Source: Aneurinibacillus tyrosinisolvens (GTDB lineage: Bacteria > Bacillota > Bacilli > Aneurinibacillales > Aneurinibacillaceae). Taken from it: DNA of 40,851 bases. The DNA is taken from assembly GCF_001015055.1 (NCBI RefSeq), contig NZ_BBWZ01000041.1, positions 1 through 40,851 on the forward strand. The letters are read 5' to 3'. Under the pieces are notes generated by a model. It searched no databases. It was not told where the DNA came from and was given only the letters and a program-made list of their open reading frames with translations. Numbering within the stretch: the first letter of the stretch is position 1; the number at the start of each line of letters is the position of its first letter. Both the position numbers and the translations under genes were made by a program. This document shows, in pieces, positions 8,980 to 18,208 of this stretch.

Positions 8980-9038
8980 AAAGCGCAAGTTTGTTATAGT
9001 AAAAAAATATGTATGTTGAATCCGAGGAGGCAAGCGTA

Positions 9039-10301
9039 GTGATAGAAAAATACACCCTCAAGAATGGGGTGCGGGTTATCATTGAAAAAATCCCCACAGT
9101 ACGGTCGGTTGCTCTAGGCGTATGGATTGGCACCGGCTCAAGATTTGAAAATAAAGAATGGAACGGCATTTCCCATTTTATCGAGCACATGCTGTTTAAA
9201 GGTACAACCACGCGTTCAGCCAAACAGATTGCGGAAGCGTTCGATCAAATTGGCGGAAACGTAAATGCGTTTACATCAAAGGAATACACATGCTACTATG
9301 CGCGTGTCTTGGATGAACATGCGCCGGGCGCTCTGGAAATTCTTGCGGATATGTATTTCAATTCCGTGTTTGATGAACAGGAGCTTGCCAAAGAGCGAAA
9401 CGTGGTTATCGAAGAAATTAGAATGTATGATGATACGCCAGATGATCTCGTGCACGACTTAATCGCAAAAGCGTGCTATGAGAATGACCCGCTCGGCTAT
9501 GCCATTCTCGGTACCGAGGATGTGCTGAACGGGTTGAAGCGGGACGATATTGTTCGTTACATAGAGGGAAGATACACCCCGGATCAAACGGTCATTACAG
9601 TGGCCGGCAATGTCCCTGACGGGCTGCTCGAAGAAATCACCCGTTATTTTTCCGGGTATGAGCGCACCCCTATCCAGCTCATCGAGGACCGGACTCCCGA
9701 TTTTACAGCCGGTTCGATTTGGAGAACGAAGGAGACAGAACAGGCTCATCTTTGCCTCTCTTTCCCCGGGTACTCCGTTGGGCATGAGGATATTTATTCT
9801 CTTATTCTCATGAATAACGTTCTTGGCGGCAGCATGAGTTCCCGCCTGTTTCAGGAGGTTCGGGAAGAGCGCGGTCTTGCCTATTCCGTGTTTTCTTACC
9901 ATTCTGCTTTTAAGGGAGCGGGAACGTTTACCCTGTATACAGGAACGGCTACGAAGCAGCTGGAGGAAGTGTACAACGTGATGATTGACACGACAGCCAG
10001 GCTGCGCCAGCATGGGATTACCGAGGATGAACTGCACAAAGGGAAAGAGCAGCTCAAGGGAAGCCTCATGCTCAGCCTTGAAAGCACGAGCAGCCGGATG
10101 AGCCGGCTCGGCAAGAATGAGCTTCTCCTGCAGCGTCATTTAGAACTCGATGAGATCATTCGCCTGGTGGAAGCAGTGACAGTGCACAGTGTGAAACAGG
10201 TAACGGACCGTATTTTTACCAATCCGATGGCAGTAGCGCTTGTCAGTCCACTTGAAACGATCCCTGATTATATTAAGGGGGACGTGTTTGTTGGACGCTA
10301 A
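9039..10301 (+). CDS. mlpA: M16 family zinc protease MlpA/YmxG
   Basis: Peptidase of the pitrilysin/mitochondrial-processing-peptidase family. The inverted zinc motif HxxEH is present as HFIEH (residues 46-50), with the third ligand glutamate near 125 in VVIEEIRMYDD. The C-terminal half-domain carries the RLFQEVREERGLAYSV motif. The GTG at 9039 is preferred because GAGGAGG lies 9 bases upstream. The ATG at 9009 has no binding site. Length 420 fits the family. In B. subtilis the homologous mlpA (ymxG) lies at the same place and influences expression of extracellular protease genes. The substrate is unknown. The dut start codon lies within its 3' end. Confidence 0.93.
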   Translation: MIEKYTLKNGVRVIIEKIPTVRSVALGVWIGTGSRFENKEWNGISHFIEHMLFKGTTTRSAKQIAEAFDQIGGNVNAFTSKEYTCYYARVLDEHAPGALEILADMYFNSVFDEQELAKERNVVIEEIRMYDDTPDDLVHDLIAKACYENDPLGYAILGTEDVLNGLKRDDIVRYIEGRYTPDQTVITVAGNVPDGLLEEITRYFSGYERTPIQLIEDRTPDFTAGSIWRTKETEQAHLCLSFPGYSVGHEDIYSLILMNNVLGGSMSSRLFQEVREERGLAYSVFSYHSAFKGAGTFTLYTGTATKQLEEVYNVMIDTTARLRQHGITEDELHKGKEQLKGSLMLSLESTSSRMSRLGKNELLLQRHLELDEIIRLVEAVTVHSVKQVTDRIFTNPMAVALVSPLETIPDYIKGDVFVGR

Positions 10302-10737
10302 AGTACAAATTACGGTTCTGCCGGGAAACGAAGATATCGGTGTGCCGAAAAAAATGACAGATCTCGCCAGCGGCTTTGATCTGTGCGCGGCTGTGAAAGA
10401 GAGCACAGTGCTGGCTCCAGGGGAGAGAGCGCTGATTCCGGCCGGCTTTGCCATGGCGATGCCGCACAATCTGGAAGCCCAGGTGCGCCCACGCAGCGGT
10501 CTTGCATACAAGAAAGGGATTACGACGCTGAATTCGCCGGGCACGATCGATGCCGATTACAGAGGGGAAGTCGGCGTCATCCTGATCAACCATGGAAGCG
10601 AACTGTTCACGGTTCAGAGAGGGGAGCGGATTGCGCAGCTTGTTTTTCAGTGGGTGCCCCACGTTGAATTTGAGCTTGTTGACCGTTTGGAAGAGACCCA
10701 ACGCGGGAGCGGGGGCTTTGGGCATACGGGCATATAA
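10291..10737 (+). CDS. dut: dUTP diphosphatase (trimeric dUTPase)
   Basis: Hydrolyses dUTP to dUMP and pyrophosphate, keeping uracil out of DNA and supplying dUMP for thymidylate. Five conserved motifs are visible in order: SGFDLCAA, PRSGLAYKKG, GTIDADYRGEV with the catalytic aspartate, RGERIAQLVF and the C-terminal RGSGGFGHTG that closes over the active site. The TTG at 10291 is chosen because AAGGGGGA precedes it by 8 bases and it gives 148 residues. Starting at 10240 would add mlpA-frame sequence. It overlaps the end of mlpA by 11 bases. Confidence 0.93.
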   Translation: MDAKVQITVLPGNEDIGVPKKMTDLASGFDLCAAVKESTVLAPGERALIPAGFAMAMPHNLEAQVRPRSGLAYKKGITTLNSPGTIDADYRGEVGVILINHGSELFTVQRGERIAQLVFQWVPHVEFELVDRLEETQRGSGGFGHTGI

Positions 10738-10768
10738 CGACATACAGTGAAAACGTAGAAGACGACGA

Positions 10769-10805
10769 GACCGGACGCTGCAGAGCAGTGGAGCCGGTCT
10801 TTTTG
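10769..10805 (+). terminator. Rho-independent terminator of dut
   Basis: AGACCGG (10769-10775) pairs with CCGGTCT (10794-10800), an inner CTGC/GCAG pairing is possible, and five T residues follow. Confidence 0.75.
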
Positions 10806-10914
10806 CGTTTATTTACACAGACGGGCATATTTCCCGCGGTTCCGCTAATAAAGCTATACAGATGGTGAATTTTGAACCGGATACGGCTTATCCGGCATAT
10901 AAGGAGGAAAAACA

Positions 10915-11169
10915 ATGAGGTACAGTGAACTGGGTGGAAAAGAAATTATTGATTTGGATAACGGAGAGAGAATTGGCGTCGTCGGACAATCAGACCTTGT
11001 CATCGACCCGAAGACGGGCGCGATTCTATCGATGATTATCCCCGTGGGCAGCTTTCTTGCCCTCGGGAGAAAAAAAGAAGAGGTTACGATTCCGTGGAAG
11101 TCGATTCGCACGATTGGGAGCGAAAGAATTATTATTGAAATGAATGAGAAATCGAAAACTTCGGAGTAA
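10915..11169 (+). CDS. ymxH: YlmC/YmxH family PRC-barrel protein
   Basis: Protein of 84 residues with one PRC-barrel-like domain. The family signature is seen as ELGGKEIIDLDNGERIG near the N-terminus and VTIPWKSIRTIGSERIII at the C-terminus. Members are called sporulation proteins of the YlmC/YmxH family, but the molecular role is not known. ATG behind AAGGAGG with 10 bases spacing. The position between mlpA/dut and dpaA matches B. subtilis, where ymxH precedes spoVFA. The downstream 183-base gap shows no clear hairpin. Confidence 0.88.
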   Translation: MRYSELGGKEIIDLDNGERIGVVGQSDLVIDPKTGAILSMIIPVGSFLALGRKKEEVTIPWKSIRTIGSERIIIEMNEKSKTSE

Positions 11170-11352
11170 AAAAATAAAAGTTAGCGGAACAATTGGGAGT
11201 TTTATGGGCGGGTGTCTGTCACAAGGGGCGGCAAAAGCGAATACGATGAGGTAGAAATGCAACGAATTCCGGGTAAACAGCAGTGCTGCAGATGTTTTCA
11301 TGCTTTATCTTAGCGCAGGTTTGCAGTAAAATGGTCTGAAAGGGGTTATCAA

Positions 11353-12252
11353 ATGCTAACGGGAATTCATGCTGCCTTCATCGGTGGAGACGCCCGCCAG
11401 CTTGAAGTAATTAAGAAACTAATCGAACTGGATGCCACCGTTACGTTGATTGGTTTTGACAATTTGGAGAGCAATTTTAACGGCGCTGTCAAGCGTCCGC
11501 TCTCTCCTGAAGTTTTACAGAACGTGGATGCACTCATTCTTCCAATCGTAGGTACGGATGATAAAGGATATGTAGAGAGCATTTTTTCCTCTAAGCCTCT
11601 CCAGCTGAAGGAAGAACACCTTATGGTGCTCCCTTCCTACTGCTGTATTTACACGGGGATGGCCCGGGGCTACTTAAAATCGCTGGCGATAGGGCGCGGC
11701 CTGCAGCTGCATGAGTTGATGGACCGTGATGATGTAGCGATCTACAATTCCATCCCGACGGTAGAAGGTGCCCTGATGATGGCAATCCAGAACACGGATT
11801 TTACGATTCACAACTCGAACAGCCTGGTGCTGGGCCTCGGAAGAGTAGGGATATCGATGGCCCGGGCCCTGCACGCTTTAGGAGCTCATGTGCGCGTTGG
11901 CGCACGGAAATCATCGGATCTGGCGAGGATTTTTGAGATGGGTTTGACTCCTTTTTACATCCAGGATTTGAGCCACCATGTCGATGATGCGGATCTTATT
12001 TTTAATACGATCCCCGATCTCGTCATCTCGGCGAAGATCATTGCGAACATGCAGCACCACGCCTTGATTATTGACCTGGCCTCTAAGCCGGGTGGTACAG
12101 ATTTCCGCTATGCGGAAAAACGGGGAATTAAAGCAATACTCGCTCCTGGTTTACCCGGAATCGTTGCGCCGAAAACGGCCGGACAGATTATAGCCAATAC
12201 GTTGTCCCGGCTTGTTTTTGATCAAAAGGTAAACAGGAGGGAAGCTCCATGA
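11353..12252 (+). CDS. dpaA: Dipicolinate synthase subunit A
   Basis: Works with DpaB in the mother cell to oxidise dihydrodipicolinate to dipicolinic acid, which fills the spore core as its calcium salt. A family-specific N-terminal domain carries the sequence GGDARQLEVIKKL, and a Rossmann domain carries LVLGLGRVGISMARALHALG at about residues 157-176. NTIPDLVI and LASKPGGTDF are further family motifs. Length 299 equals B. subtilis SpoVFA. The stop overlaps the dpaB ATG (ATGA). In B. subtilis the operon depends on sigma-K. I could not see a convincing sigma-K promoter. Confidence 0.95.
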   Translation: MLTGIHAAFIGGDARQLEVIKKLIELDATVTLIGFDNLESNFNGAVKRPLSPEVLQNVDALILPIVGTDDKGYVESIFSSKPLQLKEEHLMVLPSYCCIYTGMARGYLKSLAIGRGLQLHELMDRDDVAIYNSIPTVEGALMMAIQNTDFTIHNSNSLVLGLGRVGISMARALHALGAHVRVGARKSSDLARIFEMGLTPFYIQDLSHHVDDADLIFNTIPDLVISAKIIANMQHHALIIDLASKPGGTDFRYAEKRGIKAILAPGLPGIVAPKTAGQIIANTLSRLVFDQKVNRREAP

Positions 12253-12847
12253 ATTTGAAAGGAAAGACGATAGGATTCGGCTTAACCGGCTCGCATTGCA
12301 CGTTCGCAGAAGTCATGCCGGAGGTTAGAAGGCTGGTAGAAGCGGGCGCTGAGGTTGTACCGGTCATTAGCCATACCGTGGCGACAACCGATACCCGTTT
12401 TGGAGATTCAAGTGACTGGCAGAGGCAGCTCAGGGAAATTACAGGCAATGAAATTATCTCTTCCATTGTAGACGCAGAGCCGCTGGGACCTTCCAAGCGC
12501 CTTGACGTTATGGTGATTGCGCCGTGTACCGGAACGTCTCTCAGCAAGCTTGCCAATGCGGTGACCGACAGTGCGGTCATGATGGCTACAAAAGCGACGC
12601 TGCGGAATTTGCGGCCGGCTGTGCTGGCGATTTCCACAAATGACGGCCTGGGCCTGAATGCAGCCAATATTGCGAAGCTACTGCTACTAAAAACATTTAT
12701 CTCGTCCCATACGGGCAGGATGCACCCGATAAAAAGCCGAATTCGCTTGTTGCGCGGATGGAACTAATTAAAGAAACATGCGAAGCTGCGCTTGAAGGAA
12801 GACAGCTGCAGCCGGTGCTCGTTGAAAAATACCGTTATATGCAATAG
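12249..12847 (+). pseudogene. dpaB: Dipicolinate synthase subunit B, one-base frameshift near the C-terminus
   Basis: Flavoprotein-like partner of DpaA (family of Dfp/UbiX-type proteins). The first 145 or so residues are intact: GFGLTGSHCTF, a VVPVISHTV strand and the PCTGTSLSKLANAVTDS motif. Between 12681 and 12693 the frame changes. In the ATG frame the protein ends at 12767 with a foreign tail. In the next frame the expected ending appears, NIYLVPYGQDAPDKKPNS through QLQPVLVEKYRYMQ, stopping at 12847. Restoring one base (for example a second G near 12683, giving LLATKNIY) yields 199 residues, the normal length. It may be a sequencing indel. If real, DPA synthesis would be affected. Confidence 0.85.
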
Positions 12848-12920
12848 CAATTTTGCTATTTCTATAAAAATAAACAGAAGCTGTGCAATTCGCATAGACG
12901 ATCGTAAAGGAGTGGGAAAG

Positions 12921-13970
12921 ATGGAGAAAAAGAATGGATATCACGTTGCAGTTGTCGGCGCCACAGGTGCGGTAGGAGAACAGATGCTGAAGATGCTGGA
13001 GCAGCGGCAATTCCCACTTGCGTCTCTTAAAGTGCTGGCGTCGGCCCGCTCGGTCGGGCAAACAGTGACATTTAACGGGGAAGAGCTTACCATTGAAGAG
13101 GCAACACCGGAAGCGTTCGAGGGCGTGCAAATCGCGCTGTTCAGCGCAGGCGGAAGCGTGAGTAAGAAGCTCGCCCCTGAAGCGGCAAAACGCGGAGCCA
13201 TTTGCATTGACAATACGAGCGCGTTCCGGATGGATCCGAACGTTCCGCTTGTCGTACCGGAAGTAAACCCGCAGGCGATGGAGCAGCATGGCGGCATTAT
13301 CGCCAATCCGAACTGCTCCACGATTCAAATGGTTGCTGCCCTTGAACCGCTGCGCGAGAAATACGGTATGGAACGCATCATCGTTTCCACTTACCAGGCC
13401 GTGTCCGGTGCGGGAGCGAAAGCGATCCAGGAGCTTCATGATCAAACAGAAGCAGTTCTTCACGGCAATGAAGTGAAAAAAGAAATTCTGCCTGTAGGCT
13501 CACTGCCGCAAAAGTATCAAATGGCATTTAATGCGATCCCGCAAATCGATGTGTTCCTTGAAAACGGATTTACAAACGAGGAAATGAAAATGACTCGTGA
13601 GACAAAGAAAATTTTCTCCGATGAAACCATTGCGGTGTCCGCGACATGTGTGCGCGTTCCGGTTGTAAAAGGCCACTCGGAGTCCGTATATGTAGAATTG
13701 AAAAACGAGTATGATCTCGCTGAAGTTCGTTCACTGCTGGAGAACGCACCGGGAATCGTCGTTCAGGATAATCCTGAAGAACAAGTATATCCGATGGCGA
13801 TCGATGCGGCGGATAAAATTGAAACCTTTGTCGGCCGCCTTCGTCGGGATTTGGATCATCCGCGCGGGCTTCACATGTGGATTGTTTCCGACAATTTACT
13901 GAAGGGTGCCGCCTGGAATGCGGTCCAGATTGCCGAGGAGCTTGTAAAACGCAATTTAATCAAGGAGTAA
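12921..13970 (+). CDS. asd: Aspartate-semialdehyde dehydrogenase
   Basis: Reduces aspartyl phosphate to aspartate semialdehyde with NADPH, the branch point to lysine/DPA/peptidoglycan and threonine/methionine. The NADP motif GATGAVGEQML is at residues 13-23 and the catalytic cysteine (about 132) lies in ANPNCSTIQ. The histidine-containing segment RVPVVKGHSESVYVE is also clear. The ATG at 12921 sits behind AAGGAGTGGG and gives 349 residues. The open frame back to 12792 overlaps the dpaB end and is not used. Gene order dpaA-dpaB-asd-dapG-dapA is that of the B. subtilis spoVF region. Confidence 0.96.
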   Translation: MEKKNGYHVAVVGATGAVGEQMLKMLEQRQFPLASLKVLASARSVGQTVTFNGEELTIEEATPEAFEGVQIALFSAGGSVSKKLAPEAAKRGAICIDNTSAFRMDPNVPLVVPEVNPQAMEQHGGIIANPNCSTIQMVAALEPLREKYGMERIIVSTYQAVSGAGAKAIQELHDQTEAVLHGNEVKKEILPVGSLPQKYQMAFNAIPQIDVFLENGFTNEEMKMTRETKKIFSDETIAVSATCVRVPVVKGHSESVYVELKNEYDLAEVRSLLENAPGIVVQDNPEEQVYPMAIDAADKIETFVGRLRRDLDHPRGLHMWIVSDNLLKGAAWNAVQIAEELVKRNLIKE

Positions 13971-13980
13971 TGAGAGCAGC

Positions 13981-15207
13981 ATGAGAATACTTGTACAGAA
14001 ATTTGGAGGCTCATCTCTGACGACTCCGGAGAAGAGAGAACGTGCGATCGCCCATATCCGACGTGAATTGGAAAAGGGATACAGCGTATGTGTCGTCGTT
14101 TCGGCAATGGGCCGAAGCGGGGACCCGTACGCAACCGATACGCTGCTTCAACTCATTAAAGAGAACGGTGATTCTCTGCCAAACCGGGAGCAGGATATGC
14201 TGCTCTCCTGCGGAGAGATTATTTCCGCTGCTACCCTCGCCAGCATGTTGAATGCGAAAGAGATTACAGCAACTGTACTGACGGGCGGACAGGCGGGTAT
14301 ACTTACAAATGATGAGTATGCGAACGCGCAAATTGCGACGATCAACCCGGAGCGTATTGTGCGGGAGCTGGAGAAAGGCAAAGTTGTTATCGTTACCGGC
14401 TTCCAGGGAAGAACGACGGAGTGGGATACGACGACGCTCGGACGCGGAGGCAGCGACACGTCAGCCACAGCGCTCGGTGTTGCGCTCAAGGCGGAAATGG
14501 TCGATATTTTTACCGATGTTAACGGCATTATGACGGCCGACCCGCGCATTGTGGAAGAAGCGCGCTCACTCAGCACGATTACCTATTCGGAAATTTGCAA
14601 TATGGCATACCAGGGAGCGAAGGTGCTTCACCCGCGTGCGGTTGAAATCGCGATGCAAACGAACATTCCGATCCGGGTGCGGTCGACGTTTTCTGATGAT
14701 GAAGGGACGCTTGTAACGAGCGTTGCAGAACTGAACCGGATTGCCGGAGAAATCAACGACCGGCTGATTACAGGTATAGCGTACGTTTCTAACGTCACAC
14801 AAATTAAAGTTATGGCAAAAGAAGGCCAGTATGATTTGCAGATGAAGGTATTTAAGGCGATGGCTGAGAATGATATCAGCGTTGATTTTATTAATGTCAA
14901 TCCAATCGGAGTCGCTTATACTGTGCATGACGAGCTTGCGGATAAAGCCGCCCGGATTCTGGAAGGAATGGGCTATGAACCCACTCTGACGCCGCACTGC
15001 GCCAAGGTTTCTACAATTGGGGCGGGAATGGCCGGTGTACCGGGGGTTATGGCGCGCATTGTGGAGGCGCTAACGAAGGAAGATATTCAAATTCTGCAGT
15101 CGGCTGACTCGCATACAACGATTTGGGTCCTCGTCCGGGAAGAGGATATGGTGAAGGCGGTGCGCGCCCTACATAGAACGTTCGACCTGGATAAGGTGCA
15201 ATTTTGA
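13981..15207 (+). CDS. dapG: Aspartate kinase I
   Basis: Phosphorylates aspartate, the first step of the aspartate family pathway. The N-terminal kinase domain shows VQKFGGSSL (residues 5-13), VVSAMGRSGDPYATD and GRGGSDTSATAL. The C-terminal part holds two ACT regulatory domains, the first with ITQIKVMAKEG-like sequence. In B. subtilis the DapG isozyme is inhibited by meso-diaminopimelate. That property is inferred from synteny only. Start 10 bases after the asd stop, with AAGGAG overlapping the end of asd. The dapA binding site overlaps its stop codon. Confidence 0.95.
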   Translation: MRILVQKFGGSSLTTPEKRERAIAHIRRELEKGYSVCVVVSAMGRSGDPYATDTLLQLIKENGDSLPNREQDMLLSCGEIISAATLASMLNAKEITATVLTGGQAGILTNDEYANAQIATINPERIVRELEKGKVVIVTGFQGRTTEWDTTTLGRGGSDTSATALGVALKAEMVDIFTDVNGIMTADPRIVEEARSLSTITYSEICNMAYQGAKVLHPRAVEIAMQTNIPIRVRSTFSDDEGTLVTSVAELNRIAGEINDRLITGIAYVSNVTQIKVMAKEGQYDLQMKVFKAMAENDISVDFINVNPIGVAYTVHDELADKAARILEGMGYEPTLTPHCAKVSTIGAGMAGVPGVMARIVEALTKEDIQILQSADSHTTIWVLVREEDMVKAVRALHRTFDLDKVQF

Positions 15208-15218
15208 GGAGGAAAAAC

Positions 15219-16088
15219 GTGGCTACTTTTGGAAGATTATTAACAGCGATGGTAACACCATTTGATGATGAACTACGTGTAGACCGGGCAAAAACGGAAG
15301 CGCTCGTGGAGCACCTAATTGCGACAGGTTCGACTGCGCTGGTCGTAGCGGGAACAACCGGAGAATCACCGACACTGACAGGGCAGGAGAAAATCGAACT
15401 GTTTCGCCATGTGGTCGAAATCGTAAATGGCCGCATTCCTGTTATTGCCGGAACCGGGAGCAACAGTACCGCCGCCTCGATTGAAATGACGCAAAAAGCG
15501 GTTGAAACAGGTGTCGACGGCATTATGCTCGTCGTTCCGTATTACAACAAGCCGTCCCAGGAGGGGCTGTACCAGCACTTTAAGACGATTGCCGAGACGA
15601 CTGCGCTTCCAGTTATGCTTTACAACATTCCGGGCCGCTCTGTTATTAATATGGCGGCGGAAACAACGATACGGCTCGCCAATGATGTAAAAAACATTGT
15701 GGCGATCAAGGAAGCGAGCAGTGACTTGAGCCAGATGTCATTCATCATCGACGGAACACCGGATGATTTTGTCCTGTACACCGGGGACGACAAGATGACC
15801 CTGCCGTGCATGTCCATCGGGGGAGCAGGCGTTGTGAGCGTAGCCAGCCATTTGATTGGCAATGAAATGACGGAGATGATTGCTGCTTTTACCGATGGAA
15901 ATGTAGCAAAAGCGAGTGGACTGCACCGCAAGCTGCTGCCGGTTTTCGAGGGGATTTTTATTGCTGCTAACCCAACGCCGGTCAAAGCAGCGCTTGCGTT
16001 GCAAGGAATCGACACCGGAAGCGTGCGCTTGCCGCTCGTTCCACTTACCGACAGGGAAAATGACTTTATAAAAAGTTTACTCGTATAA
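15219..16088 (+). CDS. dapA: 4-hydroxy-tetrahydrodipicolinate synthase
   Basis: Class I aldolase that condenses pyruvate with aspartate semialdehyde, the committed step to lysine, diaminopimelate and dipicolinate. The TIM-barrel motifs are GTTGESPTLT (residues 46-55), YYNKPSQEGLYQHF, YNIPGRS with tyrosine 135, and the Schiff-base lysine 164 in VAIKEASSD. The GTG at 15219 is chosen, 6 bases after AGGAGG, and gives 289 residues. The TTG at 15204 lies before that binding site. Its product can flow directly to DpaA/DpaB encoded just upstream. Confidence 0.96.
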   Translation: MATFGRLLTAMVTPFDDELRVDRAKTEALVEHLIATGSTALVVAGTTGESPTLTGQEKIELFRHVVEIVNGRIPVIAGTGSNSTAASIEMTQKAVETGVDGIMLVVPYYNKPSQEGLYQHFKTIAETTALPVMLYNIPGRSVINMAAETTIRLANDVKNIVAIKEASSDLSQMSFIIDGTPDDFVLYTGDDKMTLPCMSIGGAGVVSVASHLIGNEMTEMIAAFTDGNVAKASGLHRKLLPVFEGIFIAANPTPVKAALALQGIDTGSVRLPLVPLTDRENDFIKSLLV

Positions 16089-16099
16089 CAAAATTGGTA

Positions 16100-16134
16100 A
16101 AAAAGAGCAGGGAGCCATTCTCCCTGCTCTTTTT
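16100..16134 (+). terminator. Rho-independent terminator of dapA operon
   Basis: A perfect 15-bp stem, AAAAAGAGCAGGGAG with CTCCCTGCTCTTTTT, has a 5-base loop. The A and T ends make it suitable for both directions. Confidence 0.93.
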
Positions 16135-16209
16135 GTATATCGCCCTTTTCTCAAGGAAATAGTAAGTGTTAATAGCCCTTGTGTTTTGCTCTTACTATCA
16201 TGTATAATA

Positions 16210-16240
16210 TTGACAAGTGACTGGTGCGGTCTTTTATTAT
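16210..16240 (+). promoter_or_regulatory. Probable promoter of rnjB
   Basis: A perfect TTGACA (16210-16215) is followed by A/T-rich -10 candidates, TTTATT at 17 bases or TATTAT at 19 bases. It lies between the dapA terminator and rnjB. The -10 is not certain. Confidence 0.45.
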
Positions 16241-16284
16241 TGTTTGTTTAGATGTAACTACAACTGAATATAGGAGGAATGATT

Positions 16285-17948
16285 TTGTCTAAACTTAACC
16301 AGAAAGCTTTGTCAATTTTCGCTTTGGGCGGCGTGGGCGAAATTGGCAAAAACATGTACGTAATTCAGTACCTGGATGACATCGTGGTCATCGATGCGGG
16401 GCTTAAATTCCCAGAAGAAGAAATGCTTGGCATCGATATTGTCATTCCGGACATTACGTACCTTCAAGAAAACAAGGACAAGGTACGGGGCATCCTCATT
16501 ACACACGGGCATGAAGACCATATTGGCGGTCTTTCTTACCTGCTGCGCCATGTGAATGTACCTGTATATGCTACGAAGCTTACCCTTGGATTAATCGAAG
16601 GGAAGCTAAAGGAAGCGGGTCTCCTTGGAGAAGCGAAGCTGAACCTGATTAATAATAAATCAGAAGTGAAGCTCGGCTGTTTTACAGCATCGTTCTTTAA
16701 GACGAACCACAGCATTCCTGATACTGTCGGGGTTTGCCTTGATACACCGGAGGGCTATGTGGTCCACACGGGTGACTTCAAGTTTGACCAGACGCCTGTC
16801 AACAACCAGATGGCAGATCTCGCCAAGATGGCGGAAATCGGAGAGCGCGGTGTCCTTGCCCTTCTTTCCGACAGCACGAACGCAGAACGTCCCGGTTACA
16901 CCGGATCCGAACGTGAAGTGGGAGAAGCGATTGGAGAGCACTTCCATAAGTGCAAAGGGCGTATTATTGTCGCTACGTTTGCTTCCAACATTCACCGGAT
17001 CCAGCAGGTTGTAGATGCCGCGGTGATTTACGATCGAAGAGTAGCTGTTATCGGCCGCTCAATGGTAAATGTTGTTAATATCGCCATGGAACTGGGCTAC
17101 CTGAACGTTCCCGAAGGATGATTGTAGACGTAGATGAGATTAACAAGCTTCCCGCTGAGAAGGTTGTCATCCTATCTACAGGAAGCCAGGGAGAGCCGAT
17201 GTCGGCGCTGACCCGGATGGCTCGTTCATCTCACCGGAAGGTTGACATTTTACCGGGCGACACTGTATTAATTGCCGCGACGCCAATTCCAGGCAATGAG
17301 AAGTACGTCGCCAGAACGGTAGACCAACTGTATCGCATCGGGGCCAACGTTATATACGGGAGCGATATCCACGTATCCGGCCACGGGAGCGCGGAAGAAT
17401 TAAAGCTCATGTTGAATTTCATGAGACCGAAGTACTTTATTCCTATCCACGGGGAATTTAGAATGCTTCGCCAACACGCCATTTTAGCTGAACAATGTGG
17501 TGTTCAGTCGGAAAATATTTTTTTACTTGACAATGGAGATACTGTAGAAATTAATGGAGGAAAAGCCCGTTACGGTCCGAAGGTTCACTCGGGAATCGTG
17601 TTAATCGATGGATTGGGCGTCGGTGATGTCGGCAATATTGTGCTGCGTGACCGGAAACTTTTATCCCAGGATGGTATTTTAGTTGTTGTAGTTACATTGA
17701 GCAAACAAAATGGAACGATTCTCTCAGGGCCGGATATTATATCCAGAGGCTTTGTGTATGTTCGTGAATCAGAAGCATTGCTTGAGGAAGCGAATCGAAT
17801 TGTAGGCCAGACACTTAACCGCTGCATGGAAGATAACGTGAATGAATGGTCGTCATTAAAAACAAATGTGCGTGATGCGCTGGGAAGATTCCTGTATGAG
17901 CAGACGCGCAGACGCCCGATGATTTTGCCCATTATTATGGAAGTGTAA
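16285..17948 (+). pseudogene. rnjB: Ribonuclease J, split by a one-base frameshift
   Basis: Metallo-beta-lactamase/beta-CASP ribonuclease with 5'-to-3' exo- and endo-activity. The zinc motif HGHEDH is at about residues 74-79, and IHTGDFKFD-type and SHSIPD-type motifs follow. The frame ends at 17121 after LGYLNVPEG, and the remainder, from MIVDVDEINKLPAEKV to the C-terminal RRPMILPIIMEV, starts at an overlapping ATGA at 17118. Adding one A (GGAATG for GGATG) near 17117 gives 554 residues, the RNase J length. TTG at 16285 is chosen because AGGAGG lies 7 bases upstream. The ATG at 16279 is too close. The symbol rests on B. subtilis synteny. A sequencing indel is possible. Confidence 0.87.
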
Positions 17949-17966
17949 TTCTAAGCCAGTCAATAC

Positions 17967-18008
17967 GAGCCGGGAATCCTTGTATATCAAGGGTTTTCGG
18001 CTCTTTTT
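17967..18008 (+). terminator. Rho-independent terminator of rnjB
   Basis: GAGCCG pairs with CGGCTC and CCTTG with CAAGG around a short loop, and five T residues follow. It closes the conserved plus-strand block. Confidence 0.85.
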
Positions 18009-18139
18009 AATTTGTGAAAATCGTCTTTGGCCACGCTTTGACCACCTTTGCTCTTTTATATCTAAAAAGATGAACGTAAGCAATGGCGTATACGAAGCAA
18101 CAAAGACGCTGGTTGAGTGGCGCGAAGGGAAAGAGCAAT

Positions 18140-18167
18140 AAAAAATCCCTCCTGAAAACAGAAGGGA
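18140..18167 (-). terminator. Terminator of the DUF2512 gene
   Basis: On the minus strand, TCCCTTCTG pairs with CAGGAGGGA (one G-U pair) across a TTTT loop and is followed by six T residues. It stands 40 bases after the stop of the minus-strand gene. Confidence 0.8.
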
Positions 18168-18208
18168 GAGCAAGGGGGAGGAACGAAGCCGGTTGTGGTT
18201 CTTTACAG

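Noticed and set aside
9459..10139. 226-codon minus-strand frame inside mlpA
   Set aside because: Antisense to a conserved protease. No start signal and no similarity that I can see.
12848..12920. Lysine riboswitch or T-box ahead of asd
   Set aside because: Only 73 bases, with a short AATAGCAA/TTGCTATT hairpin. No conserved riboswitch or T-box element is present.
12768..13463. 231-codon minus-strand frame over asd
   Set aside because: Antisense to intact asd, composition typical of a shadow frame.
18070..18141. 23-codon frame after rnjB, product with NGVYEATKTLVEWREGKEQ
   Set aside because: No ribosome binding site, and it runs into the terminator of the opposite gene. It may be a degraded gene end, but support is too weak.
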